NCBI RefSeq assembly: GCF_001426585.1
Contig: NZ_LMEI01000007.1
Location: 695,830 to 759,829, forward strand
Length of the DNA stretch: 64,000 nucleotides
Direction of reading: 5' to 3'
Source of the DNA: Streptomyces sp. Root431
Lineage (GTDB): Bacteria; Actinomycetota; Actinomycetes; Streptomycetales; Streptomycetaceae
Part shown: positions 33,979 through 43,169 of the stretch, piece after piece
How positions within the stretch are numbered: the stretch's first letter is position 1
Layout of the letters: every line of letters begins with the position of its first letter
The notes under the pieces: generated by a model
Database searches by the model: none
The model's input: the letters and a program-made list of their open reading frames with translations, nothing else
What the model was told of the DNA's origin: nothing
Translations under genes and position numbers: made by a program

Positions 33979-36900
33979 GTGCACCTCAAGGCCCTGACCC
34001 TCCGCGGATTCAAGTCGTTCGCCTCGGCCACGACCCTGCGGTTCGAACCCGGAATCACCTGTGTCGTGGGTCCCAACGGATCGGGCAAGTCCAATGTCGT
34101 GGACGCCCTGTCCTGGGTCATGGGAGAGCAGGGCGCCAAGTCGCTGCGCGGCGGCAAGATGGAGGACGTCATCTTCGCCGGCACGACCGGGCGCCCGCCG
34201 CTCGGCCGCGCCGAGGTCTCGCTGACCATCGACAACTCCGACGGCGCGCTGCCCATCGACTACGCCGAGGTCACCATCACCCGGATCATGTTCCGGGGCG
34301 GCAGCAGCGAGTACCAGATCAACGGCGACACCTGCCGGCTGCTCGACATCCAGGACCTGCTGTCCGACTCCGGCATCGGGCGGGAGATGCACGTCATCGT
34401 CGGCCAGGGACAGCTCGACTCCGTCCTGCACGCCGACCCGATGGGCCGCCGCGCCTTCATCGAGGAGGCCTCCGGCGTCCTCAAGCACCGCAAGCGCAAG
34501 GAGAAGGCGCTGCGGAAGCTGGACGCGATGCAGGCCAACCTCGCACGCGTGCAGGACCTCACCGACGAACTGCGCCGCCAGCTCAAGCCCCTCGGCCGCC
34601 AGGCCGCCGTCGCCCGCCGCGCCGTCGTCATCCAGGCCGACCTCCGCGACGCCCGCCTCCGGCTCCTCGCCGACGACCTCGTACAGCTTCGGTCCGCTCT
34701 CACCGCCGAGGTCGCCGACGAGGCCGCGCTCCTCGCCCGCAAGGAAGCCACCGAGAGCGAGCTGCGGGCCGCGCTCGCCCGCGAGGCCGAACTCGAAGCA
34801 GAGGTCCGCGCCCTCGCGCCCCGGCTCGAACGAGCCCAGCAGAGCTGGTACGCCCTCTCGCAGCTCGCCGAACGGGTCCGCGGCACGATCTCCCTCGCCG
34901 ACGCACGCGTGAAGAGCGCCACCGATGCCCCCGCAGAGGAGCGCCGCGGCCGCGATCCGGAGGACCTGGAGAGGGAGGCCGCCCGCGTCCGCGAGCAGGA
35001 GGCCGAGCTCGAAGCCGCCCTGGAGGCGGCCGAGCGGGCCCTGGAGGACACCGTCGCCCACCGCGCGGAGCTCGAACGCGCCCTGACGGCGGAGGAACGC
35101 CGCCTCAAGGACGCCGCCCGGGCCATCGCCGACCGGCGCGAGGGCCTCGCCCGCCTCCACGGCCAGGTCAACGCCGCCCGTTCGCGCGCCGCCGCCGCCC
35201 AGGCCGAGATCGACCGCCTGGCCGCCGCCCGCGACGAGGCCGCGGAGCGGGCGGTCACCGCCCAGGAGGAGTACGAGCAGCTCACGGCCGAGGTCGAGGG
35301 CCTCGACGCCGCCGACGGCGAACACACCGAGCGGTACGAGGCGGCCCGCCGCGAACGGGCCGAGGCCGAGGCCGAGCTGAGCGCCGCCCGCGACGCGCTC
35401 GGCACCGCCGAACGCACCCGGGCCGCGACCCGCGCCCGACACGACACCCTCGCCCTCGGCCTGCGCCGCAAGGACGGCACGGGCGCACTGCTCTCCGCCG
35501 GCGTCACCGGACTCCTCGGCCCGGCCGCCGAACTCCTCACCGTCACCCCGGGATACGAGATCCCCGTGGCCGCCGCCCTCGGCGCCGCCGCCGACGCGGT
35601 CGCCGCCACCGGACCGGCCGCCGCGGCCGAGGCCCTCCGCCTCCTGCGCAAGCAGGACGCGGGCCGCGCCTCCCTCCTCCTGACCGGCGCCCCCGAACCG
35701 TCCCCCGCCATCGGCGCCGAGGGCTGCCGGAGCGCCGCCGATCTGGTGCGCGGCCCCGCCGAACTCCTGCCCGCCGTCCGCCGCCTGCTGGCCGGAGTGG
35801 TCGTCGTCGACGGCCTGGACGAGGCCGAGGAACTGGTCCGGTCCCGGCCCGGCCTGACCGCCGTCACCGCCGAAGGGGACCTGCTCGGCGGGCACTTCGC
35901 GCACGGCGGCTCCGCCGGCGCGCCCAGCCTCCTCGAAGTGCAGGCCTCGGTGACCGAAGCCGCCGCCGAACTCGACGAACTGACCGTACGGTGCGAGGCG
36001 TTGACGGCCGCTCAGCGCGAGGCCGACGAGCGCCGCCGTACCGCGGGAGCGCTCGTCGAGGAGCTGGACGCGAGCCGCCGGGCCGCCGAGCGGGAGAAGT
36101 CGACCGTCGCCAAGGAGCTGGGACGGCTCGCCGGGCAGGCCAGGGGAGCGGCGGGGGAGGCCGAGCGGACCGCGGCGGCCGTCGCCCGCGCCCAGGACGC
36201 CCTGGAGAAGGCCGTCGCCGAGGCGGAGGAGCTGGCCGAACGGCTCCTCGTCGCCCAGGAGTCCACCGCCTTCGGGGACGCGGAGGACGAGCCCGACACC
36301 TCCGTCCGCGACCGGCTCTCCATCGACGGTTCCAACGCGCGCCAGACCGAGATGGAGGCGCGGCTCCAGGTCCGTACCCATGAGGAGCGGGTCAAGGGGC
36401 TCGCCGGACGGGCCGACTCCCTCGACCGGGCCGCCCGCGCCGAACGCGAGGCACGCGCGCGTGCCGAGCAGCGCAGGGCCCGGCTCCGGCACGAGCGCCT
36501 GGTCGCGGGCGCGGTCGCGGCCGGAGCCCGCGGGCTCCTGGCCCACGTCGAGGTCTCGCTCGTCCGCGCCGAGCGGGAACGGGTGGCGGCCCAGGCGGCC
36601 AGGGGCGATCGTGAGCAGGGGCTCACGGTGGCCCGCGGCAGTGCCCGGGACCTCAAGGCCGAGCTCGACAAGCTGACCGACTCGGTCCACCGGGGCGAGG
36701 TGCTCGGCGCGGAGAAGCGGCTGCGGATCGAACAGCTGGAGGCGAAGGCCCTGGAGGAGTTCGGGGTGGAGGCGGCCGCGCTGGTCGCCGAGTACGGTCC
36801 CGACCAGCCCGTACCCCCGTCGCCCTCCGTGGACGGCGAGGGCGCGGCCGAGGGTACGACCGAGGACGCGGAGGGGCCGCAGGCCCGGCCCCGGCCGTTC

Positions 36901-37548
36901 GTCCGTTCGGAGCAGGAGAAGCGGCTCAAGGCCGCCGAACGGGCGTACCACCAGCTCGGCAAGGTCAATCCGCTGGCCCTGGAGGAGTTCGCCGCCCTCG
37001 AGGAGCGGCACCGGTTCCTCTCCGAGCAGCTGGAGGACCTGAAGAAGACCCGGACCGACCTCCTTCAGGTCGTGAAGGAGGTCGACGTGCGCGTCGAGCA
37101 GGTCTTCACGGAGGCGTACCGGGACACGGCCCGGGAGTTCGAGGGCGTCTTTTCGCGGCTCTTCCCTGGCGGCGAGGGCCGGCTGATCCTCACCGACCCG
37201 GGCAACATGCTCACCACCGGCGTCGACGTGGAGGCCCGCCCGCCGGGGAAGAAGGTCAAGCGGCTCTCGCTGCTCTCCGGCGGCGAGCGGTCGCTCACGG
37301 CCGTGGCGCTGCTCGTCTCGATCTTCAAGGCCAGGCCCAGCCCGTTCTACGTGATGGACGAGGTCGAGGCGGCGCTCGACGACACCAACCTCCAGCGGCT
37401 GATCCGGATCATGGAGGAGCTCCAGGAGTCCTCGCAGCTGATCGTGATCACGCACCAGAAGCGGACGATGGAGGTCGCGGACGCGCTGTACGGCGTGTCC
37501 ATGCAGGGCGACGGTGTGTCGAAGGTGATCAGCCAGCGGCTGCGCTGA
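33979..37548 (+). CDS. smc: Chromosome segregation ATPase SMC
   Basis: Condensin subunit (1189 residues) that compacts and segregates chromosomes, important during sporulation septation. Walker A CVVGPNGSGKSNVVDAL near residue 35, long Glu/Arg/Ala coiled coil, hinge about 500-660 (GVTGLLGPAAELLTVTPGYE; AVAATGPAAAAEALRLL), second coiled coil, then signature RLSLLSGGERSLTAVALL and Walker B PFYVMDEVEAALDD. GTG start (VHLKALTLRGFKSFA). No ScpAB genes are in the window. Confidence 0.98.
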   Translation: MHLKALTLRGFKSFASATTLRFEPGITCVVGPNGSGKSNVVDALSWVMGEQGAKSLRGGKMEDVIFAGTTGRPPLGRAEVSLTIDNSDGALPIDYAEVTITRIMFRGGSSEYQINGDTCRLLDIQDLLSDSGIGREMHVIVGQGQLDSVLHADPMGRRAFIEEASGVLKHRKRKEKALRKLDAMQANLARVQDLTDELRRQLKPLGRQAAVARRAVVIQADLRDARLRLLADDLVQLRSALTAEVADEAALLARKEATESELRAALAREAELEAEVRALAPRLERAQQSWYALSQLAERVRGTISLADARVKSATDAPAEERRGRDPEDLEREAARVREQEAELEAALEAAERALEDTVAHRAELERALTAEERRLKDAARAIADRREGLARLHGQVNAARSRAAAAQAEIDRLAAARDEAAERAVTAQEEYEQLTAEVEGLDAADGEHTERYEAARRERAEAEAELSAARDALGTAERTRAATRARHDTLALGLRRKDGTGALLSAGVTGLLGPAAELLTVTPGYEIPVAAALGAAADAVAATGPAAAAEALRLLRKQDAGRASLLLTGAPEPSPAIGAEGCRSAADLVRGPAELLPAVRRLLAGVVVVDGLDEAEELVRSRPGLTAVTAEGDLLGGHFAHGGSAGAPSLLEVQASVTEAAAELDELTVRCEALTAAQREADERRRTAGALVEELDASRRAAEREKSTVAKELGRLAGQARGAAGEAERTAAAVARAQDALEKAVAEAEELAERLLVAQESTAFGDAEDEPDTSVRDRLSIDGSNARQTEMEARLQVRTHEERVKGLAGRADSLDRAARAEREARARAEQRRARLRHERLVAGAVAAGARGLLAHVEVSLVRAERERVAAQAARGDREQGLTVARGSARDLKAELDKLTDSVHRGEVLGAEKRLRIEQLEAKALEEFGVEAAALVAEYGPDQPVPPSPSVDGEGAAEGTTEDAEGPQARPRPFVRSEQEKRLKAAERAYHQLGKVNPLALEEFAALEERHRFLSEQLEDLKKTRTDLLQVVKEVDVRVEQVFTEAYRDTAREFEGVFSRLFPGGEGRLILTDPGNMLTTGVDVEARPPGKKVKRLSLLSGGERSLTAVALLVSIFKARPSPFYVMDEVEAALDDTNLQRLIRIMEELQESSQLIVITHQKRTMEVADALYGVSMQGDGVSKVISQRLR

Positions 37549-37569
37549 GCGTTCGCCACTTCAACATCA

Positions 37570-37698
37570 CTTCAAGTCTTGAAGCTAATGGGGTCCATCA
37601 CGTTCTTAAAGTCATACGACATCGGGTATTGACTTCGAAACTTGAAGGCATAGTCTCTGCAACGTTGCTTTTACCTTCACGTGGTGAGCGGCGTGAAG
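37570..37698. promoter_or_regulatory. glcP promoter with repeated CTTCAAG-type motifs
   Basis: A perfect palindrome CTTCAAG-T-CTTGAAG lies at 37570-37584. A promoter follows: TTGACT (37629-37634), 16-bp spacer, TAGTCT (37651-37656), with another CTTGAAG (37641-37647) inside the spacer. CTTCAC...GTGAAG (37675-37698) forms a further inverted repeat in the leader. The set suggests a repressor using CTTGAAG half-sites. Confidence 0.55.
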
Positions 37699-37741
37699 TT
37701 GTGCGCCACTGGAAGGGCTTGCCCCCCACCCAGGAGTCCAT

Positions 37742-39175
37742 GTGACCAGTACCGCGCAGGCGCCCACGCCGCCGCCGTCCGAAGGCCGAGCGGCCCATCC
37801 TGACCACCTCGGCCACGTCATCTTCATCACGGCCTCCGCCGCGATGGGCGGCTTCCTCTTCGGCTACGACAGCTCCGTCATCAACGGTGCCGTCGAGGCG
37901 ATCCGCGACCGCTACGACATCGGCTCCGGCACGCTCGCCCAGGTCATCGCCATCGCGCTGATCGGCTGCGCCATCGGCGCCGCGACCGCCGGCCGGATCG
38001 CCGACCGCATCGGCCGCATCCGCTGCATGCAGATCTCCGCGGTCCTCTTCGCCGTCAGCGCCGTGGGATCCGCACTGCCCTTCGCCCTCTGGGACCTGGC
38101 CCTCTGGCGCGTCATCGGCGGCTTCGCGATCGGCATGGCCTCGGTCATCGGCCCCGCCTACATCGCCGAGGTCGCCCCCGCCGCGTACCGCGGCCGCCTC
38201 GGCTCCTTCCAGCAGGCTGCGATCGTCATCGGCATCGCCATCTCCCAGCTGGTCAACTACGGCATCCTCCAGCTCGCCGACGGGGACCAGCGCGGCGAGA
38301 TCGGCGGCCTGGAAGCCTGGCAGTGGATGCTCGGCGTGATGGTCGTGCCCGCGCTCCTCTACGGCATGCTGTCCTTCGCCATCCCCGAGTCCCCGCGCTT
38401 CCTCATCTCCGTCGGGAAGACCGACCGGGCCAAGGAGGTCCTCGCCGAGGTCGAGGGCAGCGGCGTCGACCTCGACGCGCGCGTCGCGGAGATCGACCGG
38501 GCCATGCGCAGCGAGCACAAGTCCACCTTCAAGGACCTGCTCGTCGCCGGCGGCCGCTTCAAGCTGCTGCCCATCGTCTGGGTCGGCATCGGACTCTCGG
38601 TCTTCCAGCAGCTCGTCGGCATCAACGTCGCGTTCTACTACTCCTCGACGCTCTGGCAGTCCGTCGGCATCGACCCGTCCAGCTCGTTCTTCTACTCGTT
38701 CACCACGTCGATCATCAACATCATCGGCACCGTGATCGCGATGGTCCTGGTCGACCGCGTCGGCCGCAAGCCGCTCGCCCTCGTCGGCTCCGTCGGCATG
38801 GCGATCGCCCTCGCCTTCGAGGCCTGGGCCTTCTCCGCGGACCTCGTCGACGGCAAGCTCCCCGAGACCCAGGGTGTCGTGGCGCTCGTCGCCGCCCACG
38901 TCTTCGTCCTCTTCTTCGCCCTCTCCTGGGGCGTCGTGGTCTGGGTCTTCCTCGGCGAGATGTTCCCCAACCGGATCCGCGCCGCCGCGCTCGGCGTCGC
39001 TGCCTCCGCGCAGTGGATCGCCAACTGGGCCATCACCGCGAGCTTCCCGTCCCTGGCGGACTGGAACCTCTCCGGCACCTACATGATCTACACGTTCTTC
39101 GCCGTGCTCTCGATCCCCTTCGTGCTCAGGTACGTCAAGGAGACCAAGGGCAAGGCGTTGGAGGAGATGGGCTAA
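37742..39175 (+). CDS. glcP: MFS sugar permease, probable glucose permease GlcP
   Basis: Sugar:H+ symporter family protein (477 residues, 12 predicted membrane helices). Sugar-porter motifs: GRIADRIGRIRCM, IPESPRFLISVGK after helix 6, DRVGRKPLALVGSVG, FQQLVGINVAFYYSSTLW and FLGEMFPNRIRAAALG; the end KETKGKALEEMG is typical. In S. coelicolor the glucose permease gene glcP1 occupies this position after smc; glucose specificity here is inferred from that. GTG start with AGGAG. Confidence 0.93.
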   Translation: MTSTAQAPTPPPSEGRAAHPDHLGHVIFITASAAMGGFLFGYDSSVINGAVEAIRDRYDIGSGTLAQVIAIALIGCAIGAATAGRIADRIGRIRCMQISAVLFAVSAVGSALPFALWDLALWRVIGGFAIGMASVIGPAYIAEVAPAAYRGRLGSFQQAAIVIGIAISQLVNYGILQLADGDQRGEIGGLEAWQWMLGVMVVPALLYGMLSFAIPESPRFLISVGKTDRAKEVLAEVEGSGVDLDARVAEIDRAMRSEHKSTFKDLLVAGGRFKLLPIVWVGIGLSVFQQLVGINVAFYYSSTLWQSVGIDPSSSFFYSFTTSIINIIGTVIAMVLVDRVGRKPLALVGSVGMAIALAFEAWAFSADLVDGKLPETQGVVALVAAHVFVLFFALSWGVVVWVFLGEMFPNRIRAAALGVAASAQWIANWAITASFPSLADWNLSGTYMIYTFFAVLSIPFVLRYVKETKGKALEEMG

Positions 39176-39243
39176 TCCCCGCTGCCCCTCTCCTCACCCA
39201 CGGAACTGCCCCGGCCCGAGGTCCTATGCCCCGAGCCGGGGCA

Positions 39244-39309
39244 GTACGTCGTCACGCCCGGGCCGAGCCCGTACGTCGTCACGCCTGGGCCGAGCCCGTA
39301 CGCCGTCAC
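39244..39309 (-). repeat. 27-bp tandem repeats after the monooxygenase stop codon
   Basis: Two full units (39244-39270, 39271-39297) and a partial third. Read on the minus strand each unit begins with TGA and is nine codons long, so the stop of the monooxygenase gene is repeated twice more in frame. Confidence 0.8.
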
Positions 39310-40277
39310 TCCTTGAGGCGGGGCAGTACGGCGTCGCAGAACAGCCGCAGGCTCCGCCACCCCTCCTCGACCGGCATCCCGCCGCACAGCGGATGCAGCA
39401 CCAGGCTCTCCAGGCCGAGCGTCACGCACTCGTCCGGGGTCACCACCCGGTACACCCCCTCCGCGCGCAGCTCCTCCACGGTCGTCGCCGCCGACCGGAC
39501 CGCCGAGCGGATGTCCTTCGACTGCCAGGAGGCGTACGTCCGCGCCTCGTGCAGGAAGTGCTCCCCGTACTCCGCCCAGGTCCGGTCCGGATCCTCCGAC
39601 AGGTGCAGCAGCGGCGTCTCCTCGGCCGGCATCATCGTCCAGCCCTCCGTGCCGTACTCGGCGCACCGCTCCCGGTAGTACGCGTCGAGCTCCGGCAGGT
39701 GCGCGCTCGGGAAGAACGGCAGCCCCAGCCGGGCCGCCCGCCGGGCCGCCGCCCGCGACGAGCCCCCGACGAGCAGCATCGGATGCGGCTGGGTGAGCGG
39801 CCGCGGGGTGACCCGTACCGTACGGCCCTGATACGTGAAGGGCTCGCCCTTCCAGGCCGTCAGCAGGGTCTCCAGGAGCAGGTCCTGGAGCTTCCCGCGC
39901 CGGCCCCAGTCGACCCCGCGCTCCTCGTACTCCTCCGGCCGGTAGCCGATCCCCGCCACCGTGACGAGCCGGCCGCCGCTCAGCAGGTCCAGGACCGCGA
40001 TGTCCTCGGCCAGCCGCAGCGGGTCGTGCAGCGGCCCGATGATCGCCGAGACGGTCACCGCGATCCTCTTCGTCGCGCCGAAGACCGCGCCCGCGAAGGC
40101 GAAGGGGGAGGGCAGCCAGTTGTTCTCGACGCCGTGGTGCTCCTCGGTCTGGACGGTGTCGACCCCGTGCGCGTCGGCGTGGGCGGCCATCTCGACGGCG
40201 GCCCGGTAGCGGGCCGAGAGGGAGACGGGGGTCGCGTGCGGGTCGACGAGGTTGAACCGTACGACTGTGAAGGGCAT
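39306..40277 (-). CDS. Luciferase-like (LLM) flavin/F420-dependent monooxygenase
   Basis: TIM-barrel bacterial luciferase-family oxidoreductase (323 residues). MPFTVVRFNLVDPHATPVSL, HADAHGVDTVQTEEHHGVENNW, GATKRIAVTVSAIIGPLHDPLRLAEDIAVLDLLSGGRLVTVAGIGYRPEEYEERGV are standard for the family; cofactor (FMNH2 or F420H2) and substrate are not determined. Probably preceded by its own promoter with a palindromic operator inside the end of the NCS1 permease gene, with GGAGGGGG as ribosome site. Same direction as the permease, 57 bp downstream. Confidence 0.92.
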   Translation of the reverse strand: MPFTVVRFNLVDPHATPVSLSARYRAAVEMAAHADAHGVDTVQTEEHHGVENNWLPSPFAFAGAVFGATKRIAVTVSAIIGPLHDPLRLAEDIAVLDLLSGGRLVTVAGIGYRPEEYEERGVDWGRRGKLQDLLLETLLTAWKGEPFTYQGRTVRVTPRPLTQPHPMLLVGGSSRAAARRAARLGLPFFPSAHLPELDAYYRERCAEYGTEGWTMMPAEETPLLHLSEDPDRTWAEYGEHFLHEARTYASWQSKDIRSAVRSAATTVEELRAEGVYRVVTPDECVTLGLESLVLHPLCGGMPVEEGWRSLRLFCDAVLPRLKE

Positions 40278-40316
40278 GGGAAGTCCCCCTCCGCTCGTGG
40301 GATCCGGCGAAGGGGG

Positions 40317-40345
40317 ACGTTATCTGACGCAGCGTCAGATGGAAA
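40317..40345 (-). promoter_or_regulatory. Promoter of the LLM gene with palindromic operator in the spacer
   Basis: On the minus strand TTTCCA (40345-40340), 17-bp spacer, TAACGT (40322-40317). The palindrome ATCTGACGC-A-GCGTCAGAT (40322-40340) fills the spacer exactly, resembling TetR-family operators. It overlaps the permease stop codon. Confidence 0.55.
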
Positions 40346-41792
40346 CGGTCTCGCGCACCTCGACGGGCTCCACCGGGGCCTTCGCGGGCGTCCGCGGAAG
40401 CACCGCGTACAGCGCGCCCGCCACCACGATCGTCGCCGCCCAGCCGAGGCCGTTCTCACCGATCCACGACGAGGCCAGCGGCCCCGAGAACCAGTCGACC
40501 TTCGTGAAGAGCAGCCCCACGAGCAGCGCCACGGCCCACGCCGTCATCGCCTGCCAGGCGAAACCGCCGCGGTACCAGTACGCGCTGGTCCGGGTGGTGT
40601 CCATGAGCGCCGCCGCGTCGTACGTCCTCCGGCGCAGCATGTCCACGCCGAAGACGCCGATCCAGGCCGAGAACGCCACCGCGAGCAGGGTCAGGAAGGA
40701 GATGAACGAACCGATGAAGCTGGTCGCCACCACCATCAGCAGGAAGCCGAAGACCAGGCTGATCACGGCGTTCACGCTGACCGCCGCAGCGCGCGACACC
40801 TTGATGCCCAGGGTCTGCGCCGTGAACCCGGCCGAGTACATCGACATCGAGTTGATCAGCAGCATCCCGAGCAGGGCGATCACCAGGTACGGCACGGAGA
40901 TCCACATCGGGAGCAGCTCACCGATGAAGGAGACCGGGTCCTGCGCCGAGGCCAGGTCCGGCGTGGACACCGCCATCACCGCGCCCATCAGCACCATCGG
41001 CAGGACCACGATCCCGGCGCCGCCGACCGTCGAGCCGACCATCGCCTTCGAGGAGGCCGTACGGGGCAGGTAGCGGGTGAAGTCGGGGCCCGAGGGCACC
41101 CAGCTGATGCCGCCGGCCGCGATCGTGCCGATGCCCGCGACCATCATCGCCGTCGAACCGGCCGGCTTGTCGAAGACCGCTGACCAGTCGGTGTTCGCCA
41201 CCAGATAGACCAGGACGAGCACGGAGAACGCGCCGAAGAGGTACGTCGACCACTTGCTGCACACCCGCAGCGCGTTGATCCCGAGCCCCGACACCAGGAA
41301 GGTGCAGGTCACGAAGAGCAGCAGCGTCACCACGATGAGGAGCGTGTTCGACTTCACGCCGAAGAGCAGGTCGAGCACGGTCAGCACCGCGTAGGCGCCG
41401 GTCACCGCGTTGATGGTCTCCCAGCCCCAGCGGGCGACCCAGATCAGCGCACCGGGAAAAAGGTTTCCGCGCTGACCGAAGACGGCCCGCGACAGCGCCA
41501 TGCCCGGCGCCCCGCCGCGCTTCCCCGCGATCGAGATCAGACCGACGATCCCGTACGAGAGCACGGGCGCGGCGATCGCCACGATCAGGACCTGCCAGAA
41601 GTTCAGGCCGTTGAAGACGATCAGACCGGCGCCCATCGTGAGCAGCAGCACACTGATGTTGGCCGCGACCCAGGTCGGGAACAGCTCGCGGACCCGGCCG
41701 GTCCGCTCGGCGTCGGGGACGGGCTCGAGACCGCGGGTCTCCATCGCGCCGTCGTGCGTCGCGCCTGCGCCTTCGGAGGCGTCGTGGGGCAT
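40335..41792 (-). CDS. NCS1-family nucleobase/cytosine permease
   Basis: Twelve-helix cation symporter of the NCS1 family (485 residues) for cytosine, purines, allantoin or similar. ELFPTWVAANISVLLLTMGAGLIV, GKRGGAPGMALSRAVFGQRGNLFPGALIWVARWGWETINA, the SWVPSGPDFTRYLPRTAS loop and the MYSAGFTAQTLGI helix are typical of the cytosine-permease branch. Start MPHDASEGAGATH with GGAG 7-8 nt upstream. Substrate not determined. Upstream gene of the LLM monooxygenase, so both might act on one nitrogenous compound. Confidence 0.92.
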   Translation of the reverse strand: MPHDASEGAGATHDGAMETRGLEPVPDAERTGRVRELFPTWVAANISVLLLTMGAGLIVFNGLNFWQVLIVAIAAPVLSYGIVGLISIAGKRGGAPGMALSRAVFGQRGNLFPGALIWVARWGWETINAVTGAYAVLTVLDLLFGVKSNTLLIVVTLLLFVTCTFLVSGLGINALRVCSKWSTYLFGAFSVLVLVYLVANTDWSAVFDKPAGSTAMMVAGIGTIAAGGISWVPSGPDFTRYLPRTASSKAMVGSTVGGAGIVVLPMVLMGAVMAVSTPDLASAQDPVSFIGELLPMWISVPYLVIALLGMLLINSMSMYSAGFTAQTLGIKVSRAAAVSVNAVISLVFGFLLMVVATSFIGSFISFLTLLAVAFSAWIGVFGVDMLRRRTYDAAALMDTTRTSAYWYRGGFAWQAMTAWAVALLVGLLFTKVDWFSGPLASSWIGENGLGWAATIVVAGALYAVLPRTPAKAPVEPVEVRETVSI

Positions 41793-41876
41793 GGGGGTAC
41801 TCCGTAAAAAGGTGGGGGAGCCATCTAGGTTACGTGCTCCGCCTTTGTGCCCCTCGTGGCCGATACTGGTCGGGTT

Positions 41877-43100
41877 ATGGAACTCATCCTTGCTGTAGTC
41901 ATCGCTCTGGTCGTCGCGGTCGCCGTGACGAGCGGGCTCGTGATCAGCGGCCGCAAGAAGAAGCAGCTGCCGCCGGCCGAGCCGCCGTCCACCACGCCGA
42001 CCATCACCGCTCCGCCCGCCGAACCGCACGTCGGCGAGGAGGCGGAGACGCCGCGGGAGGAACCACGCCGCACGGTCGAGGAGGTCGAACTCCCGGCCGA
42101 GGAGGCCGTCGAGACGCCGGCCGCCGTCGAGGACCCCGTCGTCGCCGAGCCCGCGGCACCCGAGATCGAGATCCCGGAGCCCACCGCCGGCCGTCTCGTA
42201 CGGCTCCGCGCCCGGCTCGCCCGCTCCCAGAACTCGCTCGGCAAGGGGCTCCTGACGCTCCTGTCCCGCGAGCACCTCGACGAGGACACCTGGGAGGAGA
42301 TCGAGGAGACCCTCCTCACGGCCGACGTCGGCGTCGCGCCCACGCAGGAGCTCGTCGAGCGGCTGCGCGAGCGGGTCAGGGTGCTCGGCACCCGCACCCC
42401 CGAGGAACTGCGCGCGCTGCTCCGTGAGGAGCTCGTCACCCTGCTCGGCCCCGACCTCGACCGCACGGTGCACACCGAGAGCCCCTCGGACGTGCCGGGC
42501 GTGGTCATGGTCGTCGGCGTCAACGGCACCGGCAAGACCACCACCACCGGCAAGCTGGCCCGCGTCCTGGTCGCCGACGGCAAGTCCGTCGTCCTCGGCG
42601 CCGCCGACACCTTCCGTGCCGCCGCCGCCGACCAGCTCCAGACCTGGGGCGAGCGCGTCGGCGCCCGCACCGTGCGCGGCCCCGAGGGCGGCGACCCGGC
42701 GTCGATCGCCTTCGACGCGGTCAAGGAGGGCATCGCCGAGGGTGCGGACGTCGTCCTCATCGACACCGCCGGCCGCCTCCACACCAAGACCGGCCTCATG
42801 GACGAGCTCGGCAAGGTCAAGCGCGTCGTCGAGAAGCACGGCCCGCTCGACGAGATCCTCCTCGTCCTCGACGCCACCACCGGCCAGAACGGCCTCATCC
42901 AGGCCCGCGTCTTCGCCGAGGTCGTCGACATCACCGGCATCGTCCTGACCAAGCTCGACGGCACCGCCAAGGGCGGCATCGTCATCGCCGTCCAGCGCGA
43001 GCTGGGCGTCCCGGTCAAGCTGATCGGCCTGGGCGAGGGCCCGGACGACCTGGCCCCGTTCGAGCCGGGCGCCTTCGTCGACGCCCTGATCGGCGACTGA
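41877..43100 (+). CDS. ftsY: Signal recognition particle receptor FtsY
   Basis: SRP receptor GTPase (407 residues) for co-translational membrane targeting. N-terminal membrane anchor (ILAVVIALVVAVAVTSGLVI), Glu/Pro-rich acidic A region to about 100, then NG domain: VVGVNGTGKTTTTGKLARVL, DTFRAAAADQL, VLIDTAGRLHTKTGLMDEL, LTKLDGTAKGG and GLGEGPDDLAPFEPGAF. A GATACT element 9 nt before the ATG suggests a short leader. Its partner ffh lies at 50.4 kb. Confidence 0.98.
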   Translation: MELILAVVIALVVAVAVTSGLVISGRKKKQLPPAEPPSTTPTITAPPAEPHVGEEAETPREEPRRTVEEVELPAEEAVETPAAVEDPVVAEPAAPEIEIPEPTAGRLVRLRARLARSQNSLGKGLLTLLSREHLDEDTWEEIEETLLTADVGVAPTQELVERLRERVRVLGTRTPEELRALLREELVTLLGPDLDRTVHTESPSDVPGVVMVVGVNGTGKTTTTGKLARVLVADGKSVVLGAADTFRAAAADQLQTWGERVGARTVRGPEGGDPASIAFDAVKEGIAEGADVVLIDTAGRLHTKTGLMDELGKVKRVVEKHGPLDEILLVLDATTGQNGLIQARVFAEVVDITGIVLTKLDGTAKGGIVIAVQRELGVPVKLIGLGEGPDDLAPFEPGAFVDALIGD

Positions 43101-43118
43101 CCGACCCGTCCGCGCATA

Positions 43119-43157
43119 CGTGAGGGCCCCCGCCACGAACCGGCGGGGGCCCTCACG
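43119..43157. terminator. 16-bp hairpin between ftsY and the convergent prim-pol gene
   Basis: CGTGAGGGCCCCCGCC pairs with its reverse complement around ACGAACC. Located between convergent genes. Confidence 0.85.
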
Positions 43158-43169
43158 CGTTCCAGGGGC

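Noticed and set aside
33697..37455. A 1252-codon minus-strand frame opposite smc
   Set aside because: Shadow caused by extreme third-position GC; no motifs, while the plus strand carries all SMC motifs.
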